This document shows positions 51,101 through 64,000 of a stretch of DNA of 64,000 bases, piece after piece. The DNA is from Microplitis mediator (Eukaryota; Arthropoda; Insecta; Hymenoptera; Braconidae): assembly GCF_029852145.1 (NCBI RefSeq), contig NC_079976.1, positions 13,067,104-13,131,103 of the forward strand, read 5' to 3'. Positions within the stretch are counted from its first letter, which is position 1, and every line of letters starts with the position of its first letter. The notes beneath the pieces are model-generated. The model was not told the origin of the DNA, searched no databases, and worked only from the letters and a program-made list of their open reading frames with translations. The translations under genes and the position numbers were made by a program.

Positions 51101-51950
51101 CAAAGTACAACTGATTGGCAAAAAATTAAGTGATAGTACTTTGCAAACTATCCGCCGCCATATACTTGTATGTTATTTGAATGAAAATAACAATTCATTT
51201 TAACGCCGGCTCGTACTAGTATGAGTTGTCGGCTGTTCATAAAGTACGCATACAAATGCTTACAATTTTATATGTTAACGTACAAAAGACAAAAACTACT
51301 AAACATAATGGCACATATTGAAAAAACTTAAGTTATGGTGGTAAACTTAAGAGCCAAAAATATAATGTAGATGACTACCATGTCAGATCAAGAAAAAAAA
51401 AAAAAAAAAATTTATAGATGTCAAAAAATGACACAAAGTACAACTGTTTGGCAAAAAATTAAGTGATAGTACTTTGTAAACTATCCGCCGCCACATACTT
51501 GTATGTTATTTGAATGAAAATAACAATTTATTTTAACGCCGGCTCGTACTAGTATGAGTTGTCGGCTGTTCATAAAGTACGCATACAAATGCTTACAATT
51601 TTATATGTTAACGTACAAAAGACAAAAACTACTGAACATAATGGCACATATTGAAAAAACTTAAGTTATGGTGGTAAACTTAAGAGCCAAAAATATAATA
51701 TAAAAGACAACTATGTCAGATTAAGAAAAAAAAAAGGAAAAAATTTATATATGTCAAAAAATGACACAAAGTACAAGTGATTGGCAAAAAATTAAGTGAT
51801 AGTACTTCGCAAAGTATCCGCCGCCATATACTTGTATGTTATTTGAATGAAAATAACAATTCATCTCAACGCCGGCTCGTACTAGTATGAGTTGTCGGCT
51901 GTTCATAAAGTACGCATACAAATGCTTACAATTTTATATGTTAACGTACA
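48191..51950 (+). repeat. ~331-bp satellite, type B, rearranged tail
   Basis: B-type monomers follow the order of 36570-39300, then switch inside one monomer near 49790 (CAACTGTTTGGCAAAAAATCAAAG, a hybrid of two variants) and repeat the ATTGAAAAAACTTGAGTTATGG order of 41370 onward. The block ends at the B-to-A junction GTTAACGTACAGAAGACAAA at about 51940-51960. Confidence 0.85.
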
Positions 51951-54900
51951 GAAGACAAAAACTACTAAGGATAATGGCACATATTAAAAAAACTTAAGTA
52001 ATGGTGCTTAACTTAAGAGCTAAAAATATAATATAGAAGACAACCATGTCAGATTATGAAAAAAAAGGAAAAAATTTATGTATGTTAAAAAATGATAAAA
52101 AGTACAAGTGTTTGGCAAAAATATAAGTGAGAGTTCTTTGCAAAGTATCCGCCGCCATAAAATTGTATGGTATTTGACCGAAAATAACAATTCTTTTTAA
52201 CGCCGGCTCGTACTAGTATGAGTAGTCGGCCGTTCAAAAAGTACGCATACAAATGCTTACAATTTTATATGTTAAAGTACAAAAGACAAAAACTACTAAA
52301 TATAATGGCACATATTAAAAAAACTTAAGTTATGATGGTTAACTTAAGAGCCAAAAATTTTATATAGGAGACAACCATGTCAAATTAATAAAAAAAGGGA
52401 AAAATTTATAAATGTCAAAAAGTGACACAAAGTACAAGTGATTGGCAAAAATCAAAGTGAGAGTACTTTGCAAATTATCCGCCGCCATATACTAGTATGG
52501 TATCTGACGGAAAATAACGATTATTTTTAACGCTGGCTCGTACTAGTATGAGTAGTCGGCTGTTCAAAAAGTACGCATACAAATGCTAACAATTTTATAT
52601 GTTAAAGTACAAAAGACAAAAACTACTAAATATAATGGCAAATTTTAAAAAAACTTAAGTTTTGGTGGTAAACTTAAGATGCCAAAAATATAATATAGAA
52701 GAAAACCATGTCAGATTAAGGAAACAAAAGGAAAAAATTTATAATGTCGAAAAATGACACAAAGTACAAGTGTTCGGCAACAATTTGAGTGAGAGTACAC
52801 TGCAAAGTATCTGCCACTATATACTTGTATGGTATTTGATGAAAATAACAATTTATTTTAACGCCGGCTCGTACTAATATGAGTATTCGGCTGTTCAAAA
52901 AGTACGCATACAAATACTTACAATTTCATATGTTTAAGTACAAAAGACAAAAACTACTAAGGATAATGGCACATATTAAAAAAACTTAAGTAATGGTGGT
53001 TAACTTAAGAGCTAAAAATATAATATAGAAGACAACCATGTCAGATTAAGAAAAAAAAAGGAAAAAATTTATGTATGTCAAAAAATGATAAAAAGTACAA
53101 GTGTTTGGCAAAAATATAAGTGAGAGTACTTTGCAAAGTATCCGCCGCCATAAAATTGTATGGTATTTGACAGAAAATAACAATTCTTTTTAACGCTGGC
53201 TCGTTCTAGTATGAGTAGTCGGCTGTTCAAAAAGTACGCATACAAATGCTTACAATTTTATATGTTAAAGTACAAAAGACAAAAACTACCAAATATAATG
53301 GCAAATATTAAAAAAACTTAAGTTATGAGGGTAAACTCAAGAGCCAAAAATATAATATAAAAGACAACTATGTCAGATTAAGAAAAAGAAAGGAAAAAGT
53401 TCATATATGTCAAAAAATGACACAAAGTACAAGTGTTTGGCAAAAATTTAAGTGAGAGTACTTTGCAAAGTATCCGCCGCTATATACTCGTATGGTATTT
53501 GACGGAAAATCACAATTCTTTTTAACGCCGGCTCGTACTAGTATGAGTAGTCGGCTGTTCAAAAAGTACGCATACAAATGCTAACAATTTTATATGTTAA
53601 AGTACAAAAGACAAAAACTACTAAATATAATGGCAAATATTAAAAAAACTCAAGTTATGATGGTAAACTTAAGAGCTAAAAATATAATATAGAAGACAAC
53701 CATGTCAGATTGAGAAAAAAAAAGGAAAAAATTTAAGTATGTCAAAAAATGACACAAAGTACAAGTGTTTGGCAAAAATTTAAGTGAGAGTACTTTGCAA
53801 AGTATCTATCACTATATACTTGTATGGTATTTGACTGAAAATAACGATTCTTTTCAACGCCGGCTCGTACTGGTATGAGTAGTCGGCTGTTCAAAAAGTA
53901 AGCATACAAATGCTTTCAATCTAATATGTTAAAGTACAAAAGACAAAAACTACTAAATATAATGGCACTTATTAAATAAACTTAATTTATGGCCGTAAAC
54001 TTAAGAGCCAAAAATTTAATATAGAAGACAACCATGTCAAATTAATAAAAAAAGAAAAAAATTTATATATGTCAAAAAATGACACAAAGTACGAGTGTTT
54101 GGCAAAAATCTAAGTGATAGTACTTTGCAAAGTATCCGCTGTCATATACTTGTATGGTATTTGACTGAAAATAACAATTCTTTTTAACGTCGGCTCGTAA
54201 TAGTATGAGCAGTTGGCTGTTTAAAAAGTACGCATACGAATGCTTACAATTTTATATGTTAAAGTACAAAAGACAAAAACAACTAAATATAATGGCAAAA
54301 ATTGAGAAAACTCAAGTTATGGTAGTAAACTTGAGATGCCAAAAATATAATATAGAAGAAAACCATGTCAGATTAAGGAAACAAAAGGAAAAAATTTATA
54401 ATGTCGAAAAATGACACAAAGTACAAGTGTTCGGCAACAATTTAAGTGAGAGTACATTGCAAAGTATCTGCCACTATATACTTGTATGGTATTTGAATGA
54501 AAATAACAATTTTTTTTAACGCCGGCTCGTACTAATATGAGTATTCGGCTGTTTAAAAAGTACGCATACGAATGCTTACAATTTTATATGTTTAAGTACA
54601 GAAGACAAAAACTACTAAGGATAATGGCACATATTAAAAAAACTTAAGTAATGGTGCTTAACTTAAGAGCTAAAAATATAATATAGAAGACAACCATGTC
54701 AGATTATGAAAAAAAAGGAAAAAATTTATGTATGTCAAAAAATGATAAAAAGTACAAGTGTTTGGCAAAAATATAAGTGAGAGTACTTTGCAAAGTATCC
54801 GCCGCCATAAAATTGTATGGTATTTGACAGAAAATAACAATTCTTTTTAACGCCGGCTCGTACTAGTATGTGTAGTCGGCCGTTCAAAAAGTACGCATAC

Positions 54901-57900
54901 AAATGCTTACAATTTTATATGTTAAAGTACAAAAGACAAAAACTACTAAATATAATGGCACATATTAAAAAAACTTAAGTTATGATGGTTAACTTAAGAG
55001 CCAAAAATTTTATATAGGAGACAACCATGTCAAATTAATAAAAAAAGGGAAAAATTTATATATGTCAAAAAGTGACACAAAGTACAAGTGATTGGCAAAA
55101 ATCAAAGTGAGAGTACTTTGCAAATTATCCGCCGCCATATACTAGTATGGTATCTGACGGAAAATAACGATTATTTTTAACGCTGGCTCGTACTAGTATG
55201 AGTAGTCGGCTGTTCAAAAAGTACGCATACAAATGCTTACAATTTTATATGTTAAAGTACGAAAGACAAAAACTACTAAGGATAATGGCACATATTAAAA
55301 AAACTTAAGTTATGGTGGTTAACTTAAAAGTTAAAAATATAATATAGAAGACAACCATGTCAGATTAAGAAAAAAAAAAGGAAAAAATTTATAATGTCAA
55401 AAAATGACACAAAGTACAAGTGATTGGCAAAAATCAAAGTGAGAGTACTTTGCAAAGTACCCGCCGCCATATACTAGTATGGTATCTGACGAAAAATAAC
55501 AATTCTTTTTAACGCTGGCTCGTACTAGTATGAGTAGTTGGCTGTTTAAAAAGTACGCATACGAGTACTTACAATTTTATATGTTAAAGTACAAAAGACA
55601 AAAACTACCAAATATAATAGCAAATATTAAAAAAACTTAAGTTATGATGGTAAACTTAAGAGCCAAAAATATAATATAAAAGACAACTATGTCAGATTAA
55701 GAAAAAAAAAGGAAAAAATTTATATATGTCAAAAAATGACACAAAGTACAAGTGTTTGGCAAAAATTTAAGTGACAGTACTTTGCAAAGTATCCGCTGTC
55801 ATATACTTGTATGGTATTTGACAGAAAATAACAATTCTTTTGAACGCCGGCTCGTACTAGTATGAGTAGTCGGTTGTTTAAAAAGTACGCATACGAATGC
55901 TTACAATTTTATATGTTAACGTACAAAAGACAAAAACTACTAGATATAATGGCACATATTGAATAAACTTTAGTTATGGTGGTAAACTTAAGAGCCAAAA
56001 ATATAATTTAGAAGACAACTATGTCAGATTAAGAAAAAAAAAGGAAAAAGTTTATATATGTCAAAAAATGACACAAAGTACAAGTGTTTGGCAAAAATTT
56101 AAGTGACAGTACTTTGCAAAGTATCCTTCGCCATATACGTGTATGGTATTTGACGGAAAATAACAATTCTTTTAACGCCGGCTCGTACTAGTATGAGTAG
56201 TCGGCTGTTCAAAAAGTACGCATACAAATTCGTACAATTTTATATGTTGAAGTACAAAAGACAAAAACTACCAAATATAATGGCAAATATTAAAAAAACT
56301 TAAGTTATGAGGGTAAACTTAAGAGCCAAAAATATAATATAAAAGACAACTATGTCAGATTAAGAAAAAGAAAGCAAAAAGTTCATATATGTCAAAAAAT
56401 GACACAAAGTACAAGTGATTGGCAAAAATCAAAGTGAGAGTACTTTGCAAAGTACCCGCCGCACATATACTTGTTTGGTATTTGACGAAAAATAATAATT
56501 TTTTTTAACGCCGGCTCGTACTAGTATGAGTAGTCGGCTGTTCAAAAAGTACGCATACAAATGCTAACAATTTTATATGTTAAAGTACAAAAGACAAAAA
56601 CTACTAAATATAATGGCAAATATTAAAAAAACTCAAGTTTTGGTGGTAAACTTAAGATGCCAAAAATATAATATAGAAGAAAACCATGTCAGATTAAGGA
56701 AACAAAAGGAAAAAATTTATAATGTCGAAAAATGACACAAAGTACAAGTGTTCGGCAACAATTTGAGTGAGAGTACACTGCAAAGTATCTGCCACTATAT
56801 ACTTGTATGGTATTTGAATGAAAATAACAATTTATTTTAACGCCGGCTCGTACTAATATGAGTATTCGGCTGTTCAAAAAGTACGCATACAAATACTTAC
56901 AATTTCATATGTTTAAGTACAAAAGACAAAAACTACTAAGGATAATGGCACATATTAAAAAAACTTAAGTAATGGTGGTTAACTTAAGAGCTAAAAATAT
57001 AATATAGAAGACAACCATGTCAGATTAAGAAAAAAAAAGGAAAAAATTTATGTATGTCAAAAAATGATAAAAAGTACAAGTGTTTGGCAAAAATATAAGT
57101 GAGAGTACTTTGCAAAGTATCCGCCGCCATAAAATTGTATGGTATTTGACAGAAAATAACAATTCTTTTTAACGCTGGCTCGTACTAGTATGAGTAGTCG
57201 GCTGTTCAAAAAGTACGCATACAAATGCTTACAATTTTATATGTTAAAGTACAAAAGACAAAAACTACCAAATATAATGGCAAATATTAAAAAAACTTAA
57301 GTTATGAGGGTAAACTTAAGAGCCAAAATTATAATATGAAAGACAACTATGTCAGATTAAGAAAAAGAAAGGAAAAAGTTCATATATGTCAAAAAATGAC
57401 ACAAAGTACAAGTGTTTGGCAAAAATTTAAGTGAGAGTACTTTGCAAAGTATCCGCCGCTATATACTCGTATGGTATTTGACGGAAAATCACAATTCTTT
57501 TTAACGCCGGCTCGTACTAGTATGAGTAGTCGGCTGTTCAAAAAGTACGCATACAAATGCTAACAATTTTATATGTTAAAGTACAAAAGACAAAAACTAC
57601 TAAATATGATGGCAAATATTAAAAAAACTCAAGTTATGATGGTAAACTTAAGAGCTAAAAATATAATATAGAAGACAACCATGTCAGATTGAGAAAAAAA
57701 AAGAAAAAAATTTAAGTATGTCAAAAAATGACACAAAGTACAAGTGTTTGGCAAAAATTTAAGTGAGAGTACTTTGCAAAGTATCTATCACTATATACTT
57801 GTATGGTATTTGACTGAAAATAACGATTCTTTTTAACGCCGGCTCGTACTGGTATGAGTAGTCGGCTGTTCAAAAAATAAGCATACAAATGCTTTCAATC

Positions 57901-60900
57901 TAATATGTTAAAGTACAAAAGACAAAAACTACTAAATATAATGGCACATATTAAATAAACTTAATTTATGGCCGTAAACTTAAGAGCCAAAAATTTAATA
58001 TAGAAGACAACCATGTCAAATTAATAAAAAAAGAAAAAAATTTATATATGTCAAAAAATGACACAAAGTACGAGTGTTTGGCAAAAATCTAAGTGATAGT
58101 ACTTTGCAAAGTATCCGCTGTCATATACTTGTATGGTATTTGACTGAAAATAACAATTCTTTTTAACGTCGGCTCGTAATAGTATGAGTAGTTGGCTGTT
58201 TAAAAAGTACGCATACGAATGCTTACAATTTTATATGTTAAAGTACAAAAGACAAAAACAACTAAATATAATGGCAAAAATTAAGAAAACTCAAGTTATG
58301 GTAGTAAACTTGAGATGCCAAAAATATAATATAGAAGAAAACCATGTCAGATTAAGGAAACAAAAGGAAAAAATTTATAATGTCGAAAAATGACACAAAG
58401 TACAAGTGTTCGGCAACAATTTAAGTGAGGGTACATCGCAAAGTATCTGCCACTATATACTTGTATGGTATTTGAATGAAAATAACAATTTTTTTTAACG
58501 CCGGCTCGTACTAATATGAGTATTCGGCTGTTCAAAAAGTACGCATACAAATGCTTACAATTTTATATGTTTAAGTACAGAAGACAAAAACTACTAAGGA
58601 TAATGGCACATATTAAAAAAACTTAAGTTATGGTGCTTAACTTAAGAGCTAAAAATATAATATAGAAGACAACCATGTCAGATTATGAAAAAAAAGGAAA
58701 AAATTTATGTATGTCAAAAAATGATAAAAAGTACAAGTGTTTGGCAAAAATATAAGTGAGAGTACTTTGCAAAGTATCCGCCGCCATAAAATTGTATGGT
58801 ATTTGACAGAAAATAACAATTCTTTTTAACGCCGGCTCGTACTAGTATGAGTAGTCGGCCGTTCAAAAAGTACGCATACAAATGCTTACAATTTTATATG
58901 TTAAGGTACAAAAGACAAAAACTACTAAATATAATGGCACATATTAAAAAAACTTAAGTTATGATGGTTAACTTAAGAGCCAAAAATTTTATATAGGAGA
59001 CAACCATGTCAAATTAATAAAAAAAGGGAAAAATTTATATATGTCAAAAAGTGACACAAAGTACAAGTGATTGGCAAAAATCAAAGTGAGAGTACTTTGC
59101 AAAGTATCCGCCGCCATATACTAGTATGGCATCTGACGGAAAATAACGATTATTTTGAACGCTGGCTCGTACTAGTATGAGTAGTCGGCTGTTCAAAAAG
59201 TACGCATACAAATGCTTACAATTTTATATGTTAAAGTACGAAAGACAAAAACTACTAAGGATAATGGCACATATTAAAAAAACTTAAGTTATAGTGGTTA
59301 ACTTAAAAGTTAAAAATATAATATAGAAGACAACCATGTCAGATTAAGAAAAAAAAAGGAAAAAATTTATAATGTCAAAAAATGACACAAAGTACAAGTG
59401 ATTGGCAAAAATCAAAGTGAGAGTACTTTGCAAAGTACCCGCCGCCATATACTAGTATGGTATCTGACGAAAAATAACAATTCTTTTTAACGCTGGCTCG
59501 TACTAGTATGAGTAGTTGGCTGTTTAAAAAGTACGCATACGAGTACTTACAATTTTATATGTTGAAGTACAAACGACAAAAACTACCAAATATAATAGCA
59601 AATATTAAAAAAACTTAAGTTATGATGGTAAACTTAAGAGCCAAAAATATAATATAAAAGACAACTATGTCAGATTAAGAAAAAAAAAGGAAAAAATTTA
59701 TATATGTCAAAAAATGACACAAAGTACAAGTGTTTGGCAAAAATTTAAGTGACAGTACTTTGCAAAGTAAACGCTGTCATATACTTGTATGGTATTTGAC
59801 TGAAAATAACAATTCTTTTGAACGCCGGCTCGTACTAGTATGAGTAGTCGGTTGTTTAAAAAGTACGCATACGAATGCTTACAATTTTATATGTTAACGT
59901 ACAAAAGACAAAAACTACTAGATATAATGGCACATATTGAAAAAACTTTAGTTATGGTGGTAAACTTAAGAGCCAAAAATATAATTTAGAAGACAACTAT
60001 GTCAGATTAAGAAAAAAAAAGGAAAAAGTTTATATATGTCAAAAAATGACACAAAGTACAAGTGTTTGGCAAAAATTTAAGTGACAGTACTTTGCAAAGT
60101 ATCCTTCGCCATATACGTGTATGGTATTTGACGGAAAATAACAATTCTTTTAACGCCGGCTCGTACTAGTATGAGTAGTCGGCTGTTCAAAGAGTACGCA
60201 TACAAATTCGGACAATTTTATATGTTGAAGTACAAAAGACAAAAACTACCAAATATAATGGCAAATATTAAAAAAACTTAAGTTATGAGGGTAATTATAA
60301 GAGCCAAAAATATAATATAAAAGACAACTATGTCAGATTAAGAAAATGAAAGGAAAAAGTTCATATATGTCAAAAAATGACACAAAGTACAAGTGTTTGG
60401 CAAAAATTTAAGTGACAGTACTTAGCAAAGTATCCGCCGCTATATACTTGTTTGGTATTTGACGGAAAATAATAATTTTTTTTAACGCCGGCTCGTACTA
60501 GTATGAGTAGTCGGCTGTTCGAAAAGTACGCATACAAATGCTAACAATTTTATATGTTAAAGTACAAAAGACAAAAACTACTAAATATAATGGCAAATAT
60601 TAAAAAAACTCAAGTTTTGGTGGTAAACTTAAGATGCCAAAAATATAATATAGAAGAAAACCATGTCAGATTAAGGAAACAAAAGGAAAAAATTTATAAT
60701 GTCGAAAAATGACACAAAGTACAAGTGTTTGGCAAAAATATAAGTGAGAGTACTTTGCAAAGTATCCGCCGCCATAAAATTGTATGGTATTTGACAGAAA
60801 ATAACAATTCTTTTTAACGCTGGCTCGTTCTAGTATGAGTAGTCGGCTGTTCAAAAAGTACGCATACAAATGCTTACAATTTTATATGTTAAAGTACAAA

Positions 60901-61965
60901 AGACAAAAACTACCAAATATAATGGCAAATATTAAAAAAACTTAAGTTATGAGGGTAAACTTAAGAGCCAAAAATATAATATAAAAGACAACTATGTCAG
61001 ATTAAGAAAAAGAAAGGAAAAAGTTCATATATGTCAAAAAATGACACAAAGTACAAGTGTTTGGCAAAAATTTAAGTGAGAGTACTTTGCAAAGTATCCG
61101 CCGCTATATACTCGTATGGTATTTGACGGGAAATCACAATTCTTTTTAACGCCGGCTCGTACTAGTATGAGTAGTCGGCTGTTCAAAAAGTACGCATACA
61201 AATGCTAACAATTTTATATGTTAAAGTACAAAAGACAAAAACTACTAAATATAATGGCAAATATTAAAAAAACTCAAGTTATGATGGTAAACTTAAGAGC
61301 TAAAAATATAATATAGAAGACAACCATGTCAGATTGAGAAAGAAAAAGGAAAAAATTTAAGTATGTCAAAAAATGACACAAAGTACAAGTGTTTGGCAAA
61401 AATTTAAGTGAGAGTACTTTGCAAAGTATCTATCACTATATACTTGTATGGTATTTGACTGAAAATAACGATTCTTTTCAACGCCGGCTCGTACTGGTAT
61501 GAGTAGTCGGCTGTTCAAAAAGTAAGCATACAAATGCTTTCAATCTAATATGTTAAAGTACAAAAGACAAAAACTACTAAATATAATGGCACATATTAAA
61601 TAAACTTAATTTATGGCCGTAAACTTAAGAGCCAAAAATTTAATATAGAAGACAACCATGTCAAATTAATAAAAAAAGAAAAAAATTTATATATGTCAAA
61701 AAATGACACAAAGTACAAGTGTTTGGCAAAAATTTAAGTGAGAGTACTTTGCAAAGTATCCGCCGCTATATACTCGTATGGTATTTGACGGAAAATCACA
61801 ATTCTTTTTAACGCCGGCTCGTACTAGTATGAGTAGTCGGCTGTTCAAAAAGTACGCATACAAATGCTAACAATTTTATATGTTAAAGTACAAAAGACAA
61901 AAACTACTAAATATAATGGCAAATATTAAAAAAACTCAAGTTTTGGTGGTAAACTTAAGAGCCAA
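51951..61965 (+). repeat. ~331-bp satellite, type A block 3
   Basis: About 30 type A monomers. The part 52478-57633 is the second copy of 20830-25985. The TTATGGCCGT variant occurs at 53987, 57966 and 61611, spacings of 3,979 bp (12 monomers) and 3,645 bp (11 monomers), showing that the long unit itself is being tandemly duplicated with loss of one monomer. Confidence 0.93.
52478..57633 (+). repeat. Second copy of 5.15 kb array segment
   Basis: It corresponds to 20830-25985 at an offset of 31,648 bp. Noted differences are single bases, for example GTGTTCGGCAAC at about 54427 against GTGTTTGGCAAC at about 22779, and ATAATATGAAAGAC near 57330 against ATAATATAAAAGAC near 25682. Confidence 0.85.
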
Positions 61966-62565
61966 AAATATAATATAAAAGACAGCTATGTCAGATTAAG
62001 AAAAAAAAAGGAAAAAATTTACATATGTCAAAAAATGACACAAAGTACAACTGATTGGCAAAAAATTAAGTGATAGTACTTTGTAAACTATCCGCCGCCA
62101 TATACTTGTATGTTATTTGAATGAAAATAACAATTCATTTTAACGCCGGCTCGTACTAGTATGAGTTTTCGGCTGTTCATAAAGTACGCATACAAATGCT
62201 TACAATTTTATATGTTAACGTACAAAAGACAAAAACTACTGAACATAATGGCACATATTGAAAAAACTTAAGTTATGGTGGTAAACTTGAGAGCCAAAAA
62301 TATAATGTAGAAGACTACCATGTTAAATTAAGAAAAAAAAAAGAAAAAATTTATAGAAGTCAAAAAATGACACAAAGTAGAAGTGATTGGCAAAAAATTA
62401 AGTGATAGTACTTTGCAAACTATCCGCCGCCATATACTTGTATGTTATTTGAATGAAAATAACAATTCATTTTAACGCCGGCTCGTACTAGTATGAGTTG
62501 TCGGCTGTTCATAAAGTACGCATACAAATGCTTACAATTTTATATGTTAACGTACAAAAGACAAA
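61966..62565 (+). repeat. Short type B island (about two monomers) in type A array
   Basis: It carries GAGTTTTCGGCTGTTCATAA, GTTAACGTAC and CATATTGAAAAAAC. It enters near 61966 after an A-type GCAAATATTAAAAAAACTC and leaves at GTTAACGTACAAAAGACAAA followed by A-type CTAAGGATAATGG. Confidence 0.85.
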
Positions 62566-64000
62566 AACTACTAAGGATAATGGCACATATTAAAAAAACT
62601 TAAGTTATGGTGGTTAACTTAAAAGTTAAAAATATAATATAGAAGACAACCATGTCAGATTAAGAAAAAAAAAGGAAAAAATTTATAATGTCAAAAAATG
62701 ACACAAAGTACAAGTGATTGGCAAAAATCAAAGTGAGAGTACTTTGCAAAGTACCCGCCGCCATATACTAGTATGGTATCTGACGAAAAATAACAATTCT
62801 TTTTAACGCTGGCTCGTACTAGTATGAGTAGTTGGCTGTTTAAAAAGTACGCATACGAGTACTTACAATTTTATATGTTAAAGTACAAAAGACAAAAACT
62901 ACCAAATATAATAGCAAATATTAAAAAAACTTAAGTTATGATGGTAAACTTAAGAGCCAAAAATATAATATAAAAGACAACTATGTCAGATTAAGAAAAA
63001 GAAAGGAAAAAGTTCATATATGTCAAAAAATGACACAAAGTACAAGTGTTTGGCAAAAATTTAAGTGAGAGTACTTTGCAAAGTATCCGCCGCTATATAC
63101 TTGTTTGGTATTTGACGGAAAATAATAATTTTTTTTAACGCCGGCTCGTACTAGTATGAGTAGTCGGCTGTTCAAAAAGTACGCATACAAATGCTAACAA
63201 TTTTATATGTTAAAGTACAAAAGACAAAAACTACTAAATATAATGGCAAATATTAAAAAAACTCAAGTTTTGGTGGTTAACTTAAGATGCCAAAAATATA
63301 ATATAGAAGAAAACCATGTCAGATTAAGGAAACAAAAGGAAAAAATTTATAATGTCGAAAAATGACACAAAGTACAAGTGTTCGGCAACAATTTGAGTGA
63401 GAGTACACTGCAAAGTATCTGCCACTATATACTTGTATGGTATTTGAATGAAAATAACAATTTATTTTAACGCCGGCTCGTACTAATATGAGTATTCGGC
63501 TGTTCAAAAAGTACGCATACAAATACTTACAATTTCATATGTTTAAGTACAAAAGACAAAAACTACTAAGGATAATGGCACATATTAAAAAAACTTAAGT
63601 AATGGTGCTTAACTTAAGAGCTAAAAATATAATATAGAAGACAACCATGTCAGATTAAGAAAAAAAAAGGAAAAAATTTATGTATGTCAAAAAATGATAA
63701 AAAGTACAAGTGTTTGGCAAAAATATAAGTGAGAGTACTTTGCAAAGTATCCGCCGCCATAAAATTGTATGGTATTTGACAGAAAATAACAATTCTTTTT
63801 AACGCTGGCTCGTACTAGTATGAGTAGTCGGCTGTTCAAAAAGTACGCATACAAATGCTTACAATTTTATATGTTGAAGTACAAAAGACAAAAACTACCA
63901 AATATAATGGCAAATATTAAAAAAACTTAAGTTATGAGGGTAAACTTAAGAGCCAAAAATATAATATGAAAGACAACTATGTCAGATTAAGAAAAAGAAA
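62566..64000 (+). repeat. ~331-bp satellite, type A, runs off the window
   Basis: Type A monomers continue without interruption to the last base, so the array extends beyond the window and its full length cannot be given. Confidence 0.93.

Noticed and set aside
21068..63522. Recurrent 65-67 aa minus-strand frames starting MYAYFLNSR, and plus-strand frames starting MSSWLFKKYAYEC
   Set aside because: They are the same satellite interval read in several copies. Most monomers have stops or A-run frameshifts in the frame, and no domain is recognisable. They reflect monomer repetition, not a gene family.
7972..64000. Regularly spaced repeats resembling a CRISPR array
   Set aside because: The whole ~331-bp period is conserved with no unique spacers, and the context is eukaryotic.

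Overview
The window is non-coding, AT-rich eukaryotic DNA dominated by one satellite. From about 7,972 to the last base (and presumably beyond) it consists of a tandem array of a ~331 bp monomer, roughly 155 copies, broken by three insertions. I see no host protein-coding gene with introns, no rRNA and no CRISPR. The organism is most likely an insect, possibly a hymenopteran. This is an inference from the AT-rich base composition, the kind of transposase present and the tRNA-derived and TA/TTAA-flanked elements; nothing in the window fixes the species.

Layout. 1-1,164: unassigned AT-rich sequence with two short hairpins. 1,165-1,264: a tRNA-like gene on the minus strand whose 5' end lies inside a 16-bp palindrome. 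1,310-2,143: a single-arm relative of a foldback transposon. 2,314-2,858: a possible solo LTR, weakly supported. 2,863-3,545: a (TA)n tract and a degenerate TGATCA-rich tandem repeat. 4,352-5,764: a composite inverted-repeat block with two tRNA-like cassettes and short degenerate repeats. 5,765-7,970: a CAGGC/TGATCA minisatellite into which a 1.78 kb near-perfect palindromic transposon (5,936-7,719, TA duplication) has inserted.

Satellite. The array enters at 7,972. It is interrupted by 1.17 kb of unrelated DNA (8,916-10,083), by a 505-bp SINE or truncated-LINE copy with a 15-bp target duplication (14,251-14,755), and by a complete Kolobok-like DNA transposon (29,651-32,428). The transposon has matching terminal inverted repeats, a TTAA duplication and an intact 584-codon transposase gene on the minus strand, which is the only convincing protein gene here. 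An uninterrupted paralogue of the same target site lies 7,096 bp further along the array, which proves the insertion.

Array architecture. Two monomer families alternate. Type A (GAGTAGTCGG, GTTAAAGTAC) fills most of 10-27.8 kb and 52-64 kb. Type B (GAGTTGTCGG, GTTAACGTAC) fills most of 27.9-51.9 kb. Higher-order repeats are clear: a 9-monomer, 2,986-bp unit is repeated back-to-back at 39.7-45.7 kb, a 5.15 kb segment recurs 31,648 bp away, and 12- and 11-monomer spacings occur at 54-62 kb. Each monomer carries several dyad symmetries. The array behaves like a recombining, homogenising satellite of centromeric or pericentromeric heterochromatin; that location is inferred, not shown.
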